From NCBI GenBank assembly GCA_964545205.1, contig CAZJFH010000104.1:1-10468 (forward strand): a stretch of 10,468 nt of DNA, read 5' to 3'. A program made the translations under genes and the position numbers. Source of the DNA: CAZJFH01 sp964545205. Lineage in GTDB: Bacteria; Pseudomonadota; Alphaproteobacteria; Rhodospirillales; Magnetospirillaceae. Positions within the stretch are counted from its first letter, which is position 1. The number at the start of each line of letters is the position of its first letter. Positions 1 through 6,739 of the stretch are shown one piece after another. The notes below the pieces were generated by a model that did no database searches, was not told the origin of the DNA, and saw only the letters and a program-made list of their open reading frames with translations.

Positions 1-620
1 CCGAGTCCCCAGGCGAGAATGGCCGCGCCGAGCAGGCCGCCCAGCAGCCAGGCGACCTTGGTCCAGTCGATGGGCGTGCCGTTCTGCCAGGGAATCAGCA
101 CGTCGTCCATCAGCGGCATGGTGAGGTAGGGCGGCACCAGCGTCGCGGCGGTGGCGGCCAGCGTCAGCAGGAAGCCCGCCAGCAGCATGCCCTGGTAGGG
201 ACGGGCGAAGCGCCACAGGCGCAGCAGCACCCAGGTGGAGGGCGGCGCCAGTTCCCCGGCGGCTGCTCCGGCGCTTTCCTCTTCCGGCGGCGGCGCGGGG
301 GGAGCGCCGTGCGCGAGCGCGTCGCGCAGGCGGTTGAATTCCCGTTCGAGGCGCACGGCGGCGCGGTGGCGGCCGAGCGTGTAGCGCCAGCAGGCGAGCT
401 GGCGGGTGCCGTCGGCCAGCGCCAGCGTGCCGACGCCGGCATGGTCGTGGTGCGTCAGGCGCAGGTCGGCGCCCAGCGGCCAGGCGGCCTCGCCGTCGAG
501 AATGCGCCCCGCCGTGAGGACGAGCCGCCCGGAGCGAAAACGCAGTTCCGCGTCAAGGTCGAGATCCAGCGCGGCGACGATGGCTTCGCCGGGCAACAGG
601 TCGGGGGCAGGGGCGTTCAC
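1..620 (-). CDS. Cyanophycin-cluster-associated ABC exporter, N-terminal part (3' end outside window)
   Basis: This is the first 206 codons of a leftward gene. I choose the GTG at 620-618 because an in-frame TGA lies only four codons upstream (632-630) and no ATG intervenes. Residues 1 to about 100 are a soluble domain with a 'DLDAELRF' strand, a 'HHDHAGVGTLAL' stretch and a 'CWRYTLGR' motif. A Pro/Glu/Ala-rich linker follows at about 106-128. The start of an ABC type-1 transmembrane domain comes next, with the amphipathic 'LWRFARPYQG' entry and a first membrane helix at about 144-166. The 'PYLTMPLMDDVLIP' stretch is typical of exporter TMDs. The nucleotide-binding domain would lie beyond the window. 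From memory, this N-terminal architecture matches the family annotated as a cyanophycin-metabolism-associated ABC transporter in betaproteobacteria. The divergent cphA pair supports that. The transported substrate is unknown to me. There is no obvious Shine-Dalgarno sequence before the GTG. Confidence 0.75.
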   Translation of the reverse strand, partial: MNAPAPDLLPGEAIVAALDLDLDAELRFRSGRLVLTAGRILDGEAAWPLGADLRLTHHDHAGVGTLALADGTRQLACWRYTLGRHRAAVRLEREFNRLRDALAHGAPPAPPPEEESAGAAAGELAPPSTWVLLRLWRFARPYQGMLLAGFLLTLAATAATLVPPYLTMPLMDDVLIPWQNGTPIDWTKVAWLLGGLLGAAILAWGL

Positions 621-628
621 GGGGCCGA

Positions 629-634
629 ATCATA
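629..634 (-). promoter_or_regulatory. Possible -10 element (TATGAT) for the ABC exporter
   Basis: TATGAT on the minus strand matches the sigma-70 -10 consensus at five of six bases. It sits only eight bases upstream of the GTG start at 620, so transcription from it would give an almost leaderless mRNA. I find no convincing -35 box 16-18 bases upstream. This is a weak inference. Confidence 0.2.
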
Positions 635-682
635 CGGCGCGCCGCCATGCCCTCGCGCGCCCGCGGGCGACTTTTTATTTTT

Positions 683-711
683 TTCACCGGACTGTCAGCT
701 TTTGCGAGAAT
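683..711 (+). promoter_or_regulatory. Candidate sigma-70 promoter for cphA'-cphA
   Basis: TTCACC (683-688, four of six against TTGACA) is separated by exactly 17 bases from GAGAAT (706-711, four of six against TATAAT). The -10 box is preceded directly by TGC, the extended -10 signature. A T-rich tract (672-684) overlaps and precedes the -35. The predicted start is near 718, giving a leader of about 30 bases to the ATG at 748. It is the best promoter-like pair in the 127-base divergent gap, but both hexamers are imperfect. Confidence 0.4.
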
Positions 712-747
712 GCCGCGTTAAGCCGGAAAACCATCGCTCCCGACCCC

Positions 748-2916
748 ATGAAACCCATCGAATTCCTCAAGATCGTGCACCTGCGCGGTCCGAACATGTG
801 GACCTACCGGCCGGTGCTCGAAGCCTGGGTCGATATCGGCGAACTCGAGAATTTCCCTTCCAACACCCTGCCGGGCTTCAACGCGCGTCTCGCCAACTGG
901 CTGCCCGGCCTGCGCGCGCACCGTTGCAGCTATGGCGAGGAGGGCGGTTTCCTGCGGCGGCTGGAGGAGGGCACCTGGCCCGCGCACATCATGGAGCATG
1001 TCACGCTCGAACTGCAAAACCAGGCCGGCATGCCCGGTGGTTTCGGCCGCGCGCGCGGCCTGACGCAGGTGGGACGCTACAAGGTCGTCGTGCGCGCCTG
1101 GCATCCGGACGTGACGCGGGAGGCCCTGCACGCGGCGCGCGACCTGGTCATGGCGGCCATCGACGACACCCCTTTCGACGTCGCCGGCACCGTCGGGCGC
1201 CTGCATGAAATGGCCGACCGCCTGATGCTGGGCCCCAGCACCGCCTGCATCGTCGAGGCGGCCGACAGCAAGGCGCGACGCATTCCCCACATTCGCCTCA
1301 ACGACGGCAACCTCGTCCAGCTCGGCTACGGATCGAAGAGCCGTCGCATCTGGACGGCGGAAACGGAGCGGACGGGCGCCATCGCCGAAAGCATCGCCGG
1401 GGACAAGGACCTGACCAAGTCGCTGCTGTCGGCCTGCGGCGTGCCCGTGCCGGAGGGACGCATGGTCGACAGCCCCGCCGACGCCTGGGACGCCGCCGAG
1501 GAGATCGGTGTGCCGGTGGTGGTCAAGCCCTACGACGGCAATCACGGGCGCGGCGTGTCGCTGGAGCTGACGACGCGGGCCGAGGTCGAGGCGGCGTTCC
1601 CGGTGGCCGATGCCGAAGGCGGCGGCGTGATGGTCGAGCGCTACGTGCGCGGCGAGGAACACCGGCTGCTGGTGGTGGCCGACCGGCTGGTCGCCGCCTG
1701 CAAGGGCGAAAGCATCTACATCACGGGCGATGGCAAGGCGACGGTGCGCGCGCTGATCGACAGCCAGCTCAACAGCGACCCGCGCCGCGGCGACGCCGAG
1801 GCGTTCCCGCTCGAAACCATCGTCCTGGAGCGCGATGCGCTCGTCCAGTTGATGCTCCAGCGACAAAAGATGAACGGCGACTCGGTGCCGGCGGCCGGCC
1901 AGAAGGTGTTGATCCAGCGCACCGGCACCTACGCCATCGACGTCACCGACGCGGTCTACCCGGACACGGCGCGCCTCGCCTGCCTCGCGGCGAAGATCGT
2001 CGGGCTCGACATCGCCGGCATCGATCTCGTCTGCGCGGACATCGCGCGACCGCTCGCCGGACAGCAGGGCGCGATCGTCGAAGTGAACGCCGGACCGAGC
2101 CTGCTGATGCATCTCAAGCCGGCCGTCGGCCAGCCGCGTCCGGTCGGCGAGGCGATCGTCGAGCACCTGTTTCCCGACAACGACACCGGGCGCATCCCGG
2201 TGGTCGGCATCACCGGCAGCCGCGACACCACCCTCGTCGCGCGCCTCGTCGCGCGTTTGCTGCGACTGGACGGCAAGCGCACCGGGCTGGCCTGCGCCGA
2301 GGGACTGTTCCTCGATCAGCGCCGGGTCGAGACGGGCGACGCGGCGCGCTGGGAGCCGGCGCGGCGTCTGCTGACGAATCGCGCCGTGGATGCCGCCGTG
2401 ATCGAAAACCCGCTGTCCGCGATGGTCGCCGAGGGGCTGGCCTACGATCGCTGTCAGGTCGGCGTCGTCACGGCGCTCGACGATTCCGCGCTGATGCCCG
2501 AGTACGAGATCGGCGACGCCGAGCTGCTTTTCAAGGTCGCGCGCACCCAGGTCGACGTGGTGCTGCCCGACGCGCTGGGCGGCGTGGCCGTGCTCAACGC
2601 CGACGATCCGGCGGCGCCGGCGCTCGCCGAGCTTTCCGACGGCGCCGTGGTCTTTTTCGGCGGCGATGCGGCGTGCCCCCTGATCGTCGAGCACCGCCGC
2701 AACGGTGGCCGCGCCATCGCGGTGCGCGCGGGAACCATCGTCCTGGCCGCCGCCGCCCACGAGGCGCCGCTCATCGGGGTGGCCGCCATTCCGCTGCTGC
2801 GGGATTCCGCCGCCGCGCTCCCCGCCGTGCTCGCCGCGCTTGGCGCGGGCTGGGCGCTCGGCCTGGCGCCGGAAATCCTGCGCGCCGGCATCGAAACCTT
2901 TGGGAACCCCGCCTGA
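748..2916 (+). CDS. cphA': Cyanophycin synthetase-like protein CphA' (short paralogue with degenerate Mur-ligase half)
   Basis: A 722-residue paralogue of cyanophycin synthetase. The ATG at 748 is chosen because the family's N-terminal 'LRGPNxW' signature falls at residues 13-19. The open frame further upstream has no family-like sequence. The N domain (about 1-160) ends near 'LGPST' (161-165) and contains HIMEH (H80, E83, H84), an HxxEH metal-site-like motif. The ATP-grasp domain (about 210-470) looks intact: 'AIAESIAGDKDLTK' begins at 211, 'VVVKPYDGNHGRG' contains K260, and 'EVNAGPS' carries E445 and N447 as the metal ligands. The Mur-ligase half is damaged. Where cphA has GTNGKTT this protein has GSRDTT (490-495), without the P-loop lysine. 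The 'ETARGGILR' and 'DHLG' motifs are lost, and the protein ends where the Mur C-terminal domain should begin. It therefore probably cannot add arginine. By analogy with cyanobacterial CphA2 it may polymerise beta-Asp-Arg dipeptides or assist CphA. It overlaps cphA by one base. Confidence 0.88.
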   Translation: MKPIEFLKIVHLRGPNMWTYRPVLEAWVDIGELENFPSNTLPGFNARLANWLPGLRAHRCSYGEEGGFLRRLEEGTWPAHIMEHVTLELQNQAGMPGGFGRARGLTQVGRYKVVVRAWHPDVTREALHAARDLVMAAIDDTPFDVAGTVGRLHEMADRLMLGPSTACIVEAADSKARRIPHIRLNDGNLVQLGYGSKSRRIWTAETERTGAIAESIAGDKDLTKSLLSACGVPVPEGRMVDSPADAWDAAEEIGVPVVVKPYDGNHGRGVSLELTTRAEVEAAFPVADAEGGGVMVERYVRGEEHRLLVVADRLVAACKGESIYITGDGKATVRALIDSQLNSDPRRGDAEAFPLETIVLERDALVQLMLQRQKMNGDSVPAAGQKVLIQRTGTYAIDVTDAVYPDTARLACLAAKIVGLDIAGIDLVCADIARPLAGQQGAIVEVNAGPSLLMHLKPAVGQPRPVGEAIVEHLFPDNDTGRIPVVGITGSRDTTLVARLVARLLRLDGKRTGLACAEGLFLDQRRVETGDAARWEPARRLLTNRAVDAAVIENPLSAMVAEGLAYDRCQVGVVTALDDSALMPEYEIGDAELLFKVARTQVDVVLPDALGGVAVLNADDPAAPALAELSDGAVVFFGGDAACPLIVEHRRNGGRAIAVRAGTIVLAAAAHEAPLIGVAAIPLLRDSAAALPAVLAALGAGWALGLAPEILRAGIETFGNPA

Positions 2917-5486
2917 TGGAAATTTCGCGCGTCCGGGCCTTGCGCGGCCCCAATCTCTGGTCCCGCCACACCTCCATCCAGGCGCTGGTGCAATGCGACG
3001 AAAACGAGCGGGAGATCGGCCGGCTGCCCGGCTTCGAGGCGCGCCTGCGCGCCCGCTTTCCGTTGGTCGGCGCCTTGCGCCCGATCGGCGACGCGGGCCA
3101 GATCGCCGTCGCCCACGCCCTGCAGTACGCCGCGCTGAACCTGCAAGCGCAGGCGGGCTGCCCGGTGACCTTTAGCCATACTGCGCCGACCACCGAGGCC
3201 GGTCTTTACCAGGTGGTGGTGGAATACACGGAAGAGGCCGTCGGCCGGCGCGCTCTCGAACTGGCCGAGGCGCTCTGTCGCGCGGCGCTCGCCGACGCGC
3301 CCTTCGATCTCGACGCCGCCATCGGCGCGTTGCGCGAACTCGACGCGGACGAGCGCCTCGGTCCCTCGACCGGCGCCATCGTGAACGCCGCCGCGGCGCG
3401 GGGCATTCCCTGGCGCCGCCTGACGCGCGGCAGTCTCGTGCAGTTCGGCTGGGGATCGCGGCAGCGCCGCATCCAGGCCGCCGAGATCGACAGCACCTCG
3501 GCCATCGCCGAATCGATCGCCCAGGACAAGGAGTTGACCAAGCAGCTCCTGCACGCCGCCGGCGTGCCGGTGCCCGTCGGGCGCGTCGTCGACAACGTCG
3601 AGGATGGCTGGCGGGCGGCGCTGGAAATCGGCCTGCCGGTGGTGACCAAGCCTTTCGACGGCAACCAGGGCAAGGGCGTGACGGTGAATATCGTCAACCG
3701 CGACCACTTCGAGATCGTCTTCGCCGTGGCGCAGGAATACAGCCGCCACGTGATGGTCGAGAAGTTCATCGCCGGCCACGACTTCCGCCTGCTGGTGGTG
3801 GGCGACCGGCTGATCGCGGCCGCGCGCCGCGATCCGCCCCACGTCATCGGCGACGGCACGCACACCGTGCGCGAACTCGTGGACATCGTGAACAGCGATC
3901 CGCGCCGCGGCGAGGGCCATGCCACTTCGCTGACGAAAATCCGCTTCGACGAAATCGCCCATTCGCGTCTCGCGGTGCAGGGCTACACGGCCGACTCGGT
4001 CCTGCCGCTGGGCGCGCGCGCGGTGCTGCGCAACAACGCCAACCTGTCGACCGGCGGCACGGCGACCGACGTCACCGACGACGTGCATCCGGAAGTGGCG
4101 GCGCGCGCCATCGCGGCGGCGCGGATGGTCGGCATCGACATCGCCGGCGTCGACGTGGTCTGCGAGAACGTCGGCCGGCCGCTGGAGGAACAGGGCGGCG
4201 GCATCGTCGAGGTGAATGCGGCGCCGGGCCTGCGCATGCACCTCGATCCCTCCTACGGCACCGGGCGTGACGTCGGCAGGGCGGTGATCGACACGATGTT
4301 CCCGGCCGGCGCGACGGGGCGCATCCCCGTGGTCGCCGTGTCCGGCACCAACGGCAAGACGACGACGGTGCGCCTGATCGCGCACCTGATCGCACAGACC
4401 GGCAGGCGCATGGGCATGACGACCACCGACGGCGTCCATGCGCACGGCCGCCTGATCGACACCGGCGACTGTAGCGGGCCGAAGAGCGCGCGGAACGTGC
4501 TGATGCATCCCGAGGTCGACGCGGCGGTGTTCGAGACCGCGCGCGGCGGCATCCTGCGCGAGGGGCTGGGCTTCGACCGTTGCGACGTCGCCGTCGTGAC
4601 CAATCTCGGCAAGGGCGATCACCTCGGTCTCAACTACATCACGACGACCGAGGAACTCGCCGTCGTCAAGCGCGTGATCGTGCAGAACGTCGGCCCCGGC
4701 GGCACGGCGGTGCTCAACGCCGCCGACCCGAACGTCGCGCGGATGGCGGCCACCTGTCCCGGCGACGTGATCTACTTCGCCGCCGATCCGCAGCATCCGG
4801 CGATGATGACCCATCGGGCGCAAGGACGGCGCGCCATCCACCGCGAAGGCGGCGCGCTGGTGTGTTCGGAGGGCGCGCTGGCCGAGCGCATCGAGCTTGC
4901 CGGCATACCGCTGACACGCGACGGCGCGATCGGCTTCCAGGTCGAGAACGCCATGGCGGCCATCGGCGCGGCCTGGGCGCTCGGCATCGACTGGAACACG
5001 ATCCGCCTGGGGCTCGCCACCTTCGTCGGCGACGCCGGCACCGCCCCCGGCCGTTTCAACGTCTTCGACTACAAGGGCGCGACGCTCGTCGCCGACTACG
5101 GCCACAACCCGGACGCGATCCAGGCGCTGGCGCAGGCCGTCGAGGCGCTCCCGGCGCAACGCCGCTGGGTCGTCATCAGCGGCGCCGGCGACCGGCGCGA
5201 CGAGGACATCCGCCGCCAGACCGAAATCCTCGGCGCGGCCTTCGACGGCGCGGTGCTGTATCAGGACGCCTGCCAGCGCGGCCGCGCCGACGGCGAGGTC
5301 ATCGGCCTGCTGCGCGAGGGACTTGCCGGCGCCGCGCGCACGCGGGAGATCGAGGAAATCCGCGGCGAATTTCTCGCCATCGACACCGCGCTGGCGAAAC
5401 TCCGGCCCGGCGACCTGTGCCTGATCCTCGTCGATCAGGTCGAGGAGGCGCTGGCGCACATCGCCGGCCGCATCGCGGAGGCCTGA
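2916..5486 (+). CDS. cphA: Cyanophycin synthetase CphA
   Basis: An 856-residue cytoplasmic enzyme that elongates cyanophycin: the ATP-grasp half adds Asp to the backbone and the Mur-ligase half attaches Arg to its side chain, each using ATP. The length is near the usual 850-900 residues. 'LRGPNLW' is at the N-terminus and 'LGPST' at 148-152 closes the N domain. The ATP-grasp domain has 'VVTKPFDGNQGKG' (K245) and 'EVNAAPGLRMH' (E432, N434). The Mur-ligase domain has a perfect P-loop GTNGKTT (477-483), 'ETARGGILR' (540-548), 'DHLG' (568-571) and the C-terminal 'DYGHNPD' (727-733), followed by an 'SGAGDRRDED' loop. All catalytic hallmarks of both ligase activities are present. The N domain reads HALQY (67-71) where cphA' reads HIMEH, so that metal-site motif is missing. 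The ATG shares its A with the TGA of cphA', and no good Shine-Dalgarno is seen, which suggests coupled translation. Transcription probably starts upstream of cphA'. Confidence 0.95.
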   Translation: MEISRVRALRGPNLWSRHTSIQALVQCDENEREIGRLPGFEARLRARFPLVGALRPIGDAGQIAVAHALQYAALNLQAQAGCPVTFSHTAPTTEAGLYQVVVEYTEEAVGRRALELAEALCRAALADAPFDLDAAIGALRELDADERLGPSTGAIVNAAAARGIPWRRLTRGSLVQFGWGSRQRRIQAAEIDSTSAIAESIAQDKELTKQLLHAAGVPVPVGRVVDNVEDGWRAALEIGLPVVTKPFDGNQGKGVTVNIVNRDHFEIVFAVAQEYSRHVMVEKFIAGHDFRLLVVGDRLIAAARRDPPHVIGDGTHTVRELVDIVNSDPRRGEGHATSLTKIRFDEIAHSRLAVQGYTADSVLPLGARAVLRNNANLSTGGTATDVTDDVHPEVAARAIAAARMVGIDIAGVDVVCENVGRPLEEQGGGIVEVNAAPGLRMHLDPSYGTGRDVGRAVIDTMFPAGATGRIPVVAVSGTNGKTTTVRLIAHLIAQTGRRMGMTTTDGVHAHGRLIDTGDCSGPKSARNVLMHPEVDAAVFETARGGILREGLGFDRCDVAVVTNLGKGDHLGLNYITTTEELAVVKRVIVQNVGPGGTAVLNAADPNVARMAATCPGDVIYFAADPQHPAMMTHRAQGRRAIHREGGALVCSEGALAERIELAGIPLTRDGAIGFQVENAMAAIGAAWALGIDWNTIRLGLATFVGDAGTAPGRFNVFDYKGATLVADYGHNPDAIQALAQAVEALPAQRRWVVISGAGDRRDEDIRRQTEILGAAFDGAVLYQDACQRGRADGEVIGLLREGLAGAARTREIEEIRGEFLAIDTALAKLRPGDLCLILVDQVEEALAHIAGRIAEA

Positions 5487-5541
5487 GCGAAAGTCGGCGC
5501 CGGCAAGACGGCGCCGCCGTCCCGCCGGCGCCGACTTTCGC
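5487..5541. terminator. Bidirectional hairpin between convergent genes
   Basis: The arms 5487-5504 (GCGAAAGTCGGCGCCGGC) and 5524-5541 are perfect reverse complements over 18 bases. The loop contains a second stem, GACGGC (5507-5512) with GCCGTC (5516-5521), around a three-base loop. The structure begins on the base after the cphA stop and ends on the base before the stop of the convergent binding-protein gene. The outer stem carries AAAG and CTTT near its bases, but no long T-run follows on either strand. I infer a bidirectional transcription terminator or 3'-end stabiliser for both mRNAs. Confidence 0.75.
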
Positions 5542-6717
5542 TTACTTGGGCATCTTGCACTCGCCGACGTAGGCGTCGGCGTGGTCGGTGAAGATCGTGC
5601 CCATCAGCTTGTTGGTGATGCGCCCCTTTTCGTCCTTGCGCACGACGCGCAGGAAGTAGTCCTGCACCGGGTAGTGGTTCGCGTTGAACCTGAACTTGCC
5701 GCGCACGGAGGCGAATTGCGCCGCTTCGAGGGCCTTGCGCACGGCGGCCTTGTCGTCGAGCTTGCCCTTCGTCCGGCGCACGGCCGAATCCATCAGCAAC
5801 GCGGCGTCGTAGCCCTGCGAGGCGTAGAGCGAGGGCAGGCGGCCGTATTCCTTCTCGAAGTCGGCGACGAATTTGCGGTTGGCCGCGTTGTCGAGGTCGT
5901 GCGCCCAGTGGCTGGAGTTGAAGGTGCCGAGCATCGGTTCGCCGACGGCGTGGATCACGTCCTCGTCGGCGGTGAAGCCGGAGGTGATGAGGCGGATGTC
6001 CTTCGACAGGCCGGTGGCGACGAACTGCTTGATGAAGTTGATGCCCATGCCGCCGGGCAGGAAGAAGAACACCGCGTCGGGCTTGGCGGCGCGCAACTGC
6101 GCCAGTTCGGCGGCGTAGTCGAGCTGGCCCAGCTTGGTGTAGATCTCGTCGCCGACCCTGCCCTTGAAGAAGCGCTTGAAACCGTTGATGGCGTCCTTGC
6201 CAGCCGGGTAGTTGGGGGCGACGCCGATGACGTTCTTGTAGCCCTGGTCGGTGGCCCACTTGCCCATCGCCTCGGCGACGTTGTCGTTCTGCCAGGAGAC
6301 GTTGAAGAAATACGGGTTGCAGTCCGCGCCGGCGAGCTGCGAGGGGCCGGCGTTGGACGAGATGTAGAAGGTCTGGCTGTCGAATACCGGCTTCGTCACC
6401 GTGAGCAGGATGTTCGAGAAGACGATGCCGGTCATGAAATCGACCTTGTCTTTCTTGAGGAAACGCTCGGTGGTCTGCTTGGCGGTGTTGGGGTTCTGCT
6501 GGTCGTCGGCGACGATGACTTCGGCCGGCAGGCCGCCGAGCTTGCCGCCGAGGTGTTTCATGGCGAGCTGAAAGCCGTCGCGGATGTCCACGCCGAGGCC
6601 AGCGGCCGGGCCGGACAGCGTCGACAGGAAGCCGACCTTCACGGTGTCGGCGGCCGACGCCGCCTGCGCGGTGGCCAGCGAGGCGGCGCACAGGCCGGCG
6701 ATCAGGATTTTCTTCAT
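5542..6717 (-). CDS. Periplasmic substrate-binding protein, branched-chain amino acid ABC transporter (LivK/HAAT) family
   Basis: A 391-residue extracytoplasmic solute-binding protein of the Peripla_BP_6 fold. The N-terminus is a clear Sec signal peptide: 'MKK', a hydrophobic stretch to about residue 20, then an AxA site with likely cleavage after A22 (ASA|AD). The mature start 'DTVKVGFLSTLSGPAAGLG' is the classic first strand and ligand loop of the family. 'DDQQNPNTAKQ' (71-81), 'SSNAGPSQLAG' (120-130) and 'GYDAALLMDSAV' (302-313) are further family-like segments. The start is fixed by an excellent Shine-Dalgarno (AAGGAGG, minus strand 6731-6725) seven bases from the ATG. The ligand cannot be read from sequence; this family also binds aromatic acids, amides and urea. 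No permease or ATPase genes are nearby, so it is an orphan binding protein here. It lies 22 bases downstream of gloB on the same strand and is probably co-transcribed with it. Confidence 0.88.
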   Translation of the reverse strand: MKKILIAGLCAASLATAQAASAADTVKVGFLSTLSGPAAGLGVDIRDGFQLAMKHLGGKLGGLPAEVIVADDQQNPNTAKQTTERFLKKDKVDFMTGIVFSNILLTVTKPVFDSQTFYISSNAGPSQLAGADCNPYFFNVSWQNDNVAEAMGKWATDQGYKNVIGVAPNYPAGKDAINGFKRFFKGRVGDEIYTKLGQLDYAAELAQLRAAKPDAVFFFLPGGMGINFIKQFVATGLSKDIRLITSGFTADEDVIHAVGEPMLGTFNSSHWAHDLDNAANRKFVADFEKEYGRLPSLYASQGYDAALLMDSAVRRTKGKLDDKAAVRKALEAAQFASVRGKFRFNANHYPVQDYFLRVVRKDEKGRITNKLMGTIFTDHADAYVGECKMPK

Positions 6718-6724
6718 GGTGTCT

Positions 6725-6731
6725 CCTCCTT
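6725..6731 (-). promoter_or_regulatory. Strong ribosome binding site of the substrate-binding protein gene
   Basis: AAGGAGG on the minus strand lies seven bases before the ATG at 6717. It is the strongest Shine-Dalgarno in the window and fills much of the 22-base gloB gap, which fixes the start and suggests high expression. Confidence 0.8.
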
Positions 6732-6739
6732 GGGGATGG

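Noticed and set aside
658..684. CGCCCGCGGGCG palindrome followed by a T-rich tract, resembling an intrinsic terminator
   Set aside because: As a hairpin it has only four stem pairs around a four-base loop, and it lies between divergent genes where no upstream plus-strand transcript ends. The T-tract is more likely part of the promoter region.
406..747. An upstream extension of cphA' (114 more codons, open frame from 406)
   Set aside because: It would overlap the divergent exporter gene and has no family similarity. The LRGPN signature places the start at 748.
2454..5459. A 1001-codon open frame antisense to cphA and the end of cphA', and a 680-codon one at 718-2760
   Set aside because: The translations are Arg/His/Asp/Gly-rich without domains and mirror the codon structure of the plus-strand genes. 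Such frames are common opposite high-GC genes.
2916..5486. Identification of the large ORFs as MurE/MurF-type peptidoglycan ligases
   Set aside because: The Mur-ligase module is fused behind an ATP-grasp domain and an LRGPN N domain, the architecture of cyanophycin synthetase.
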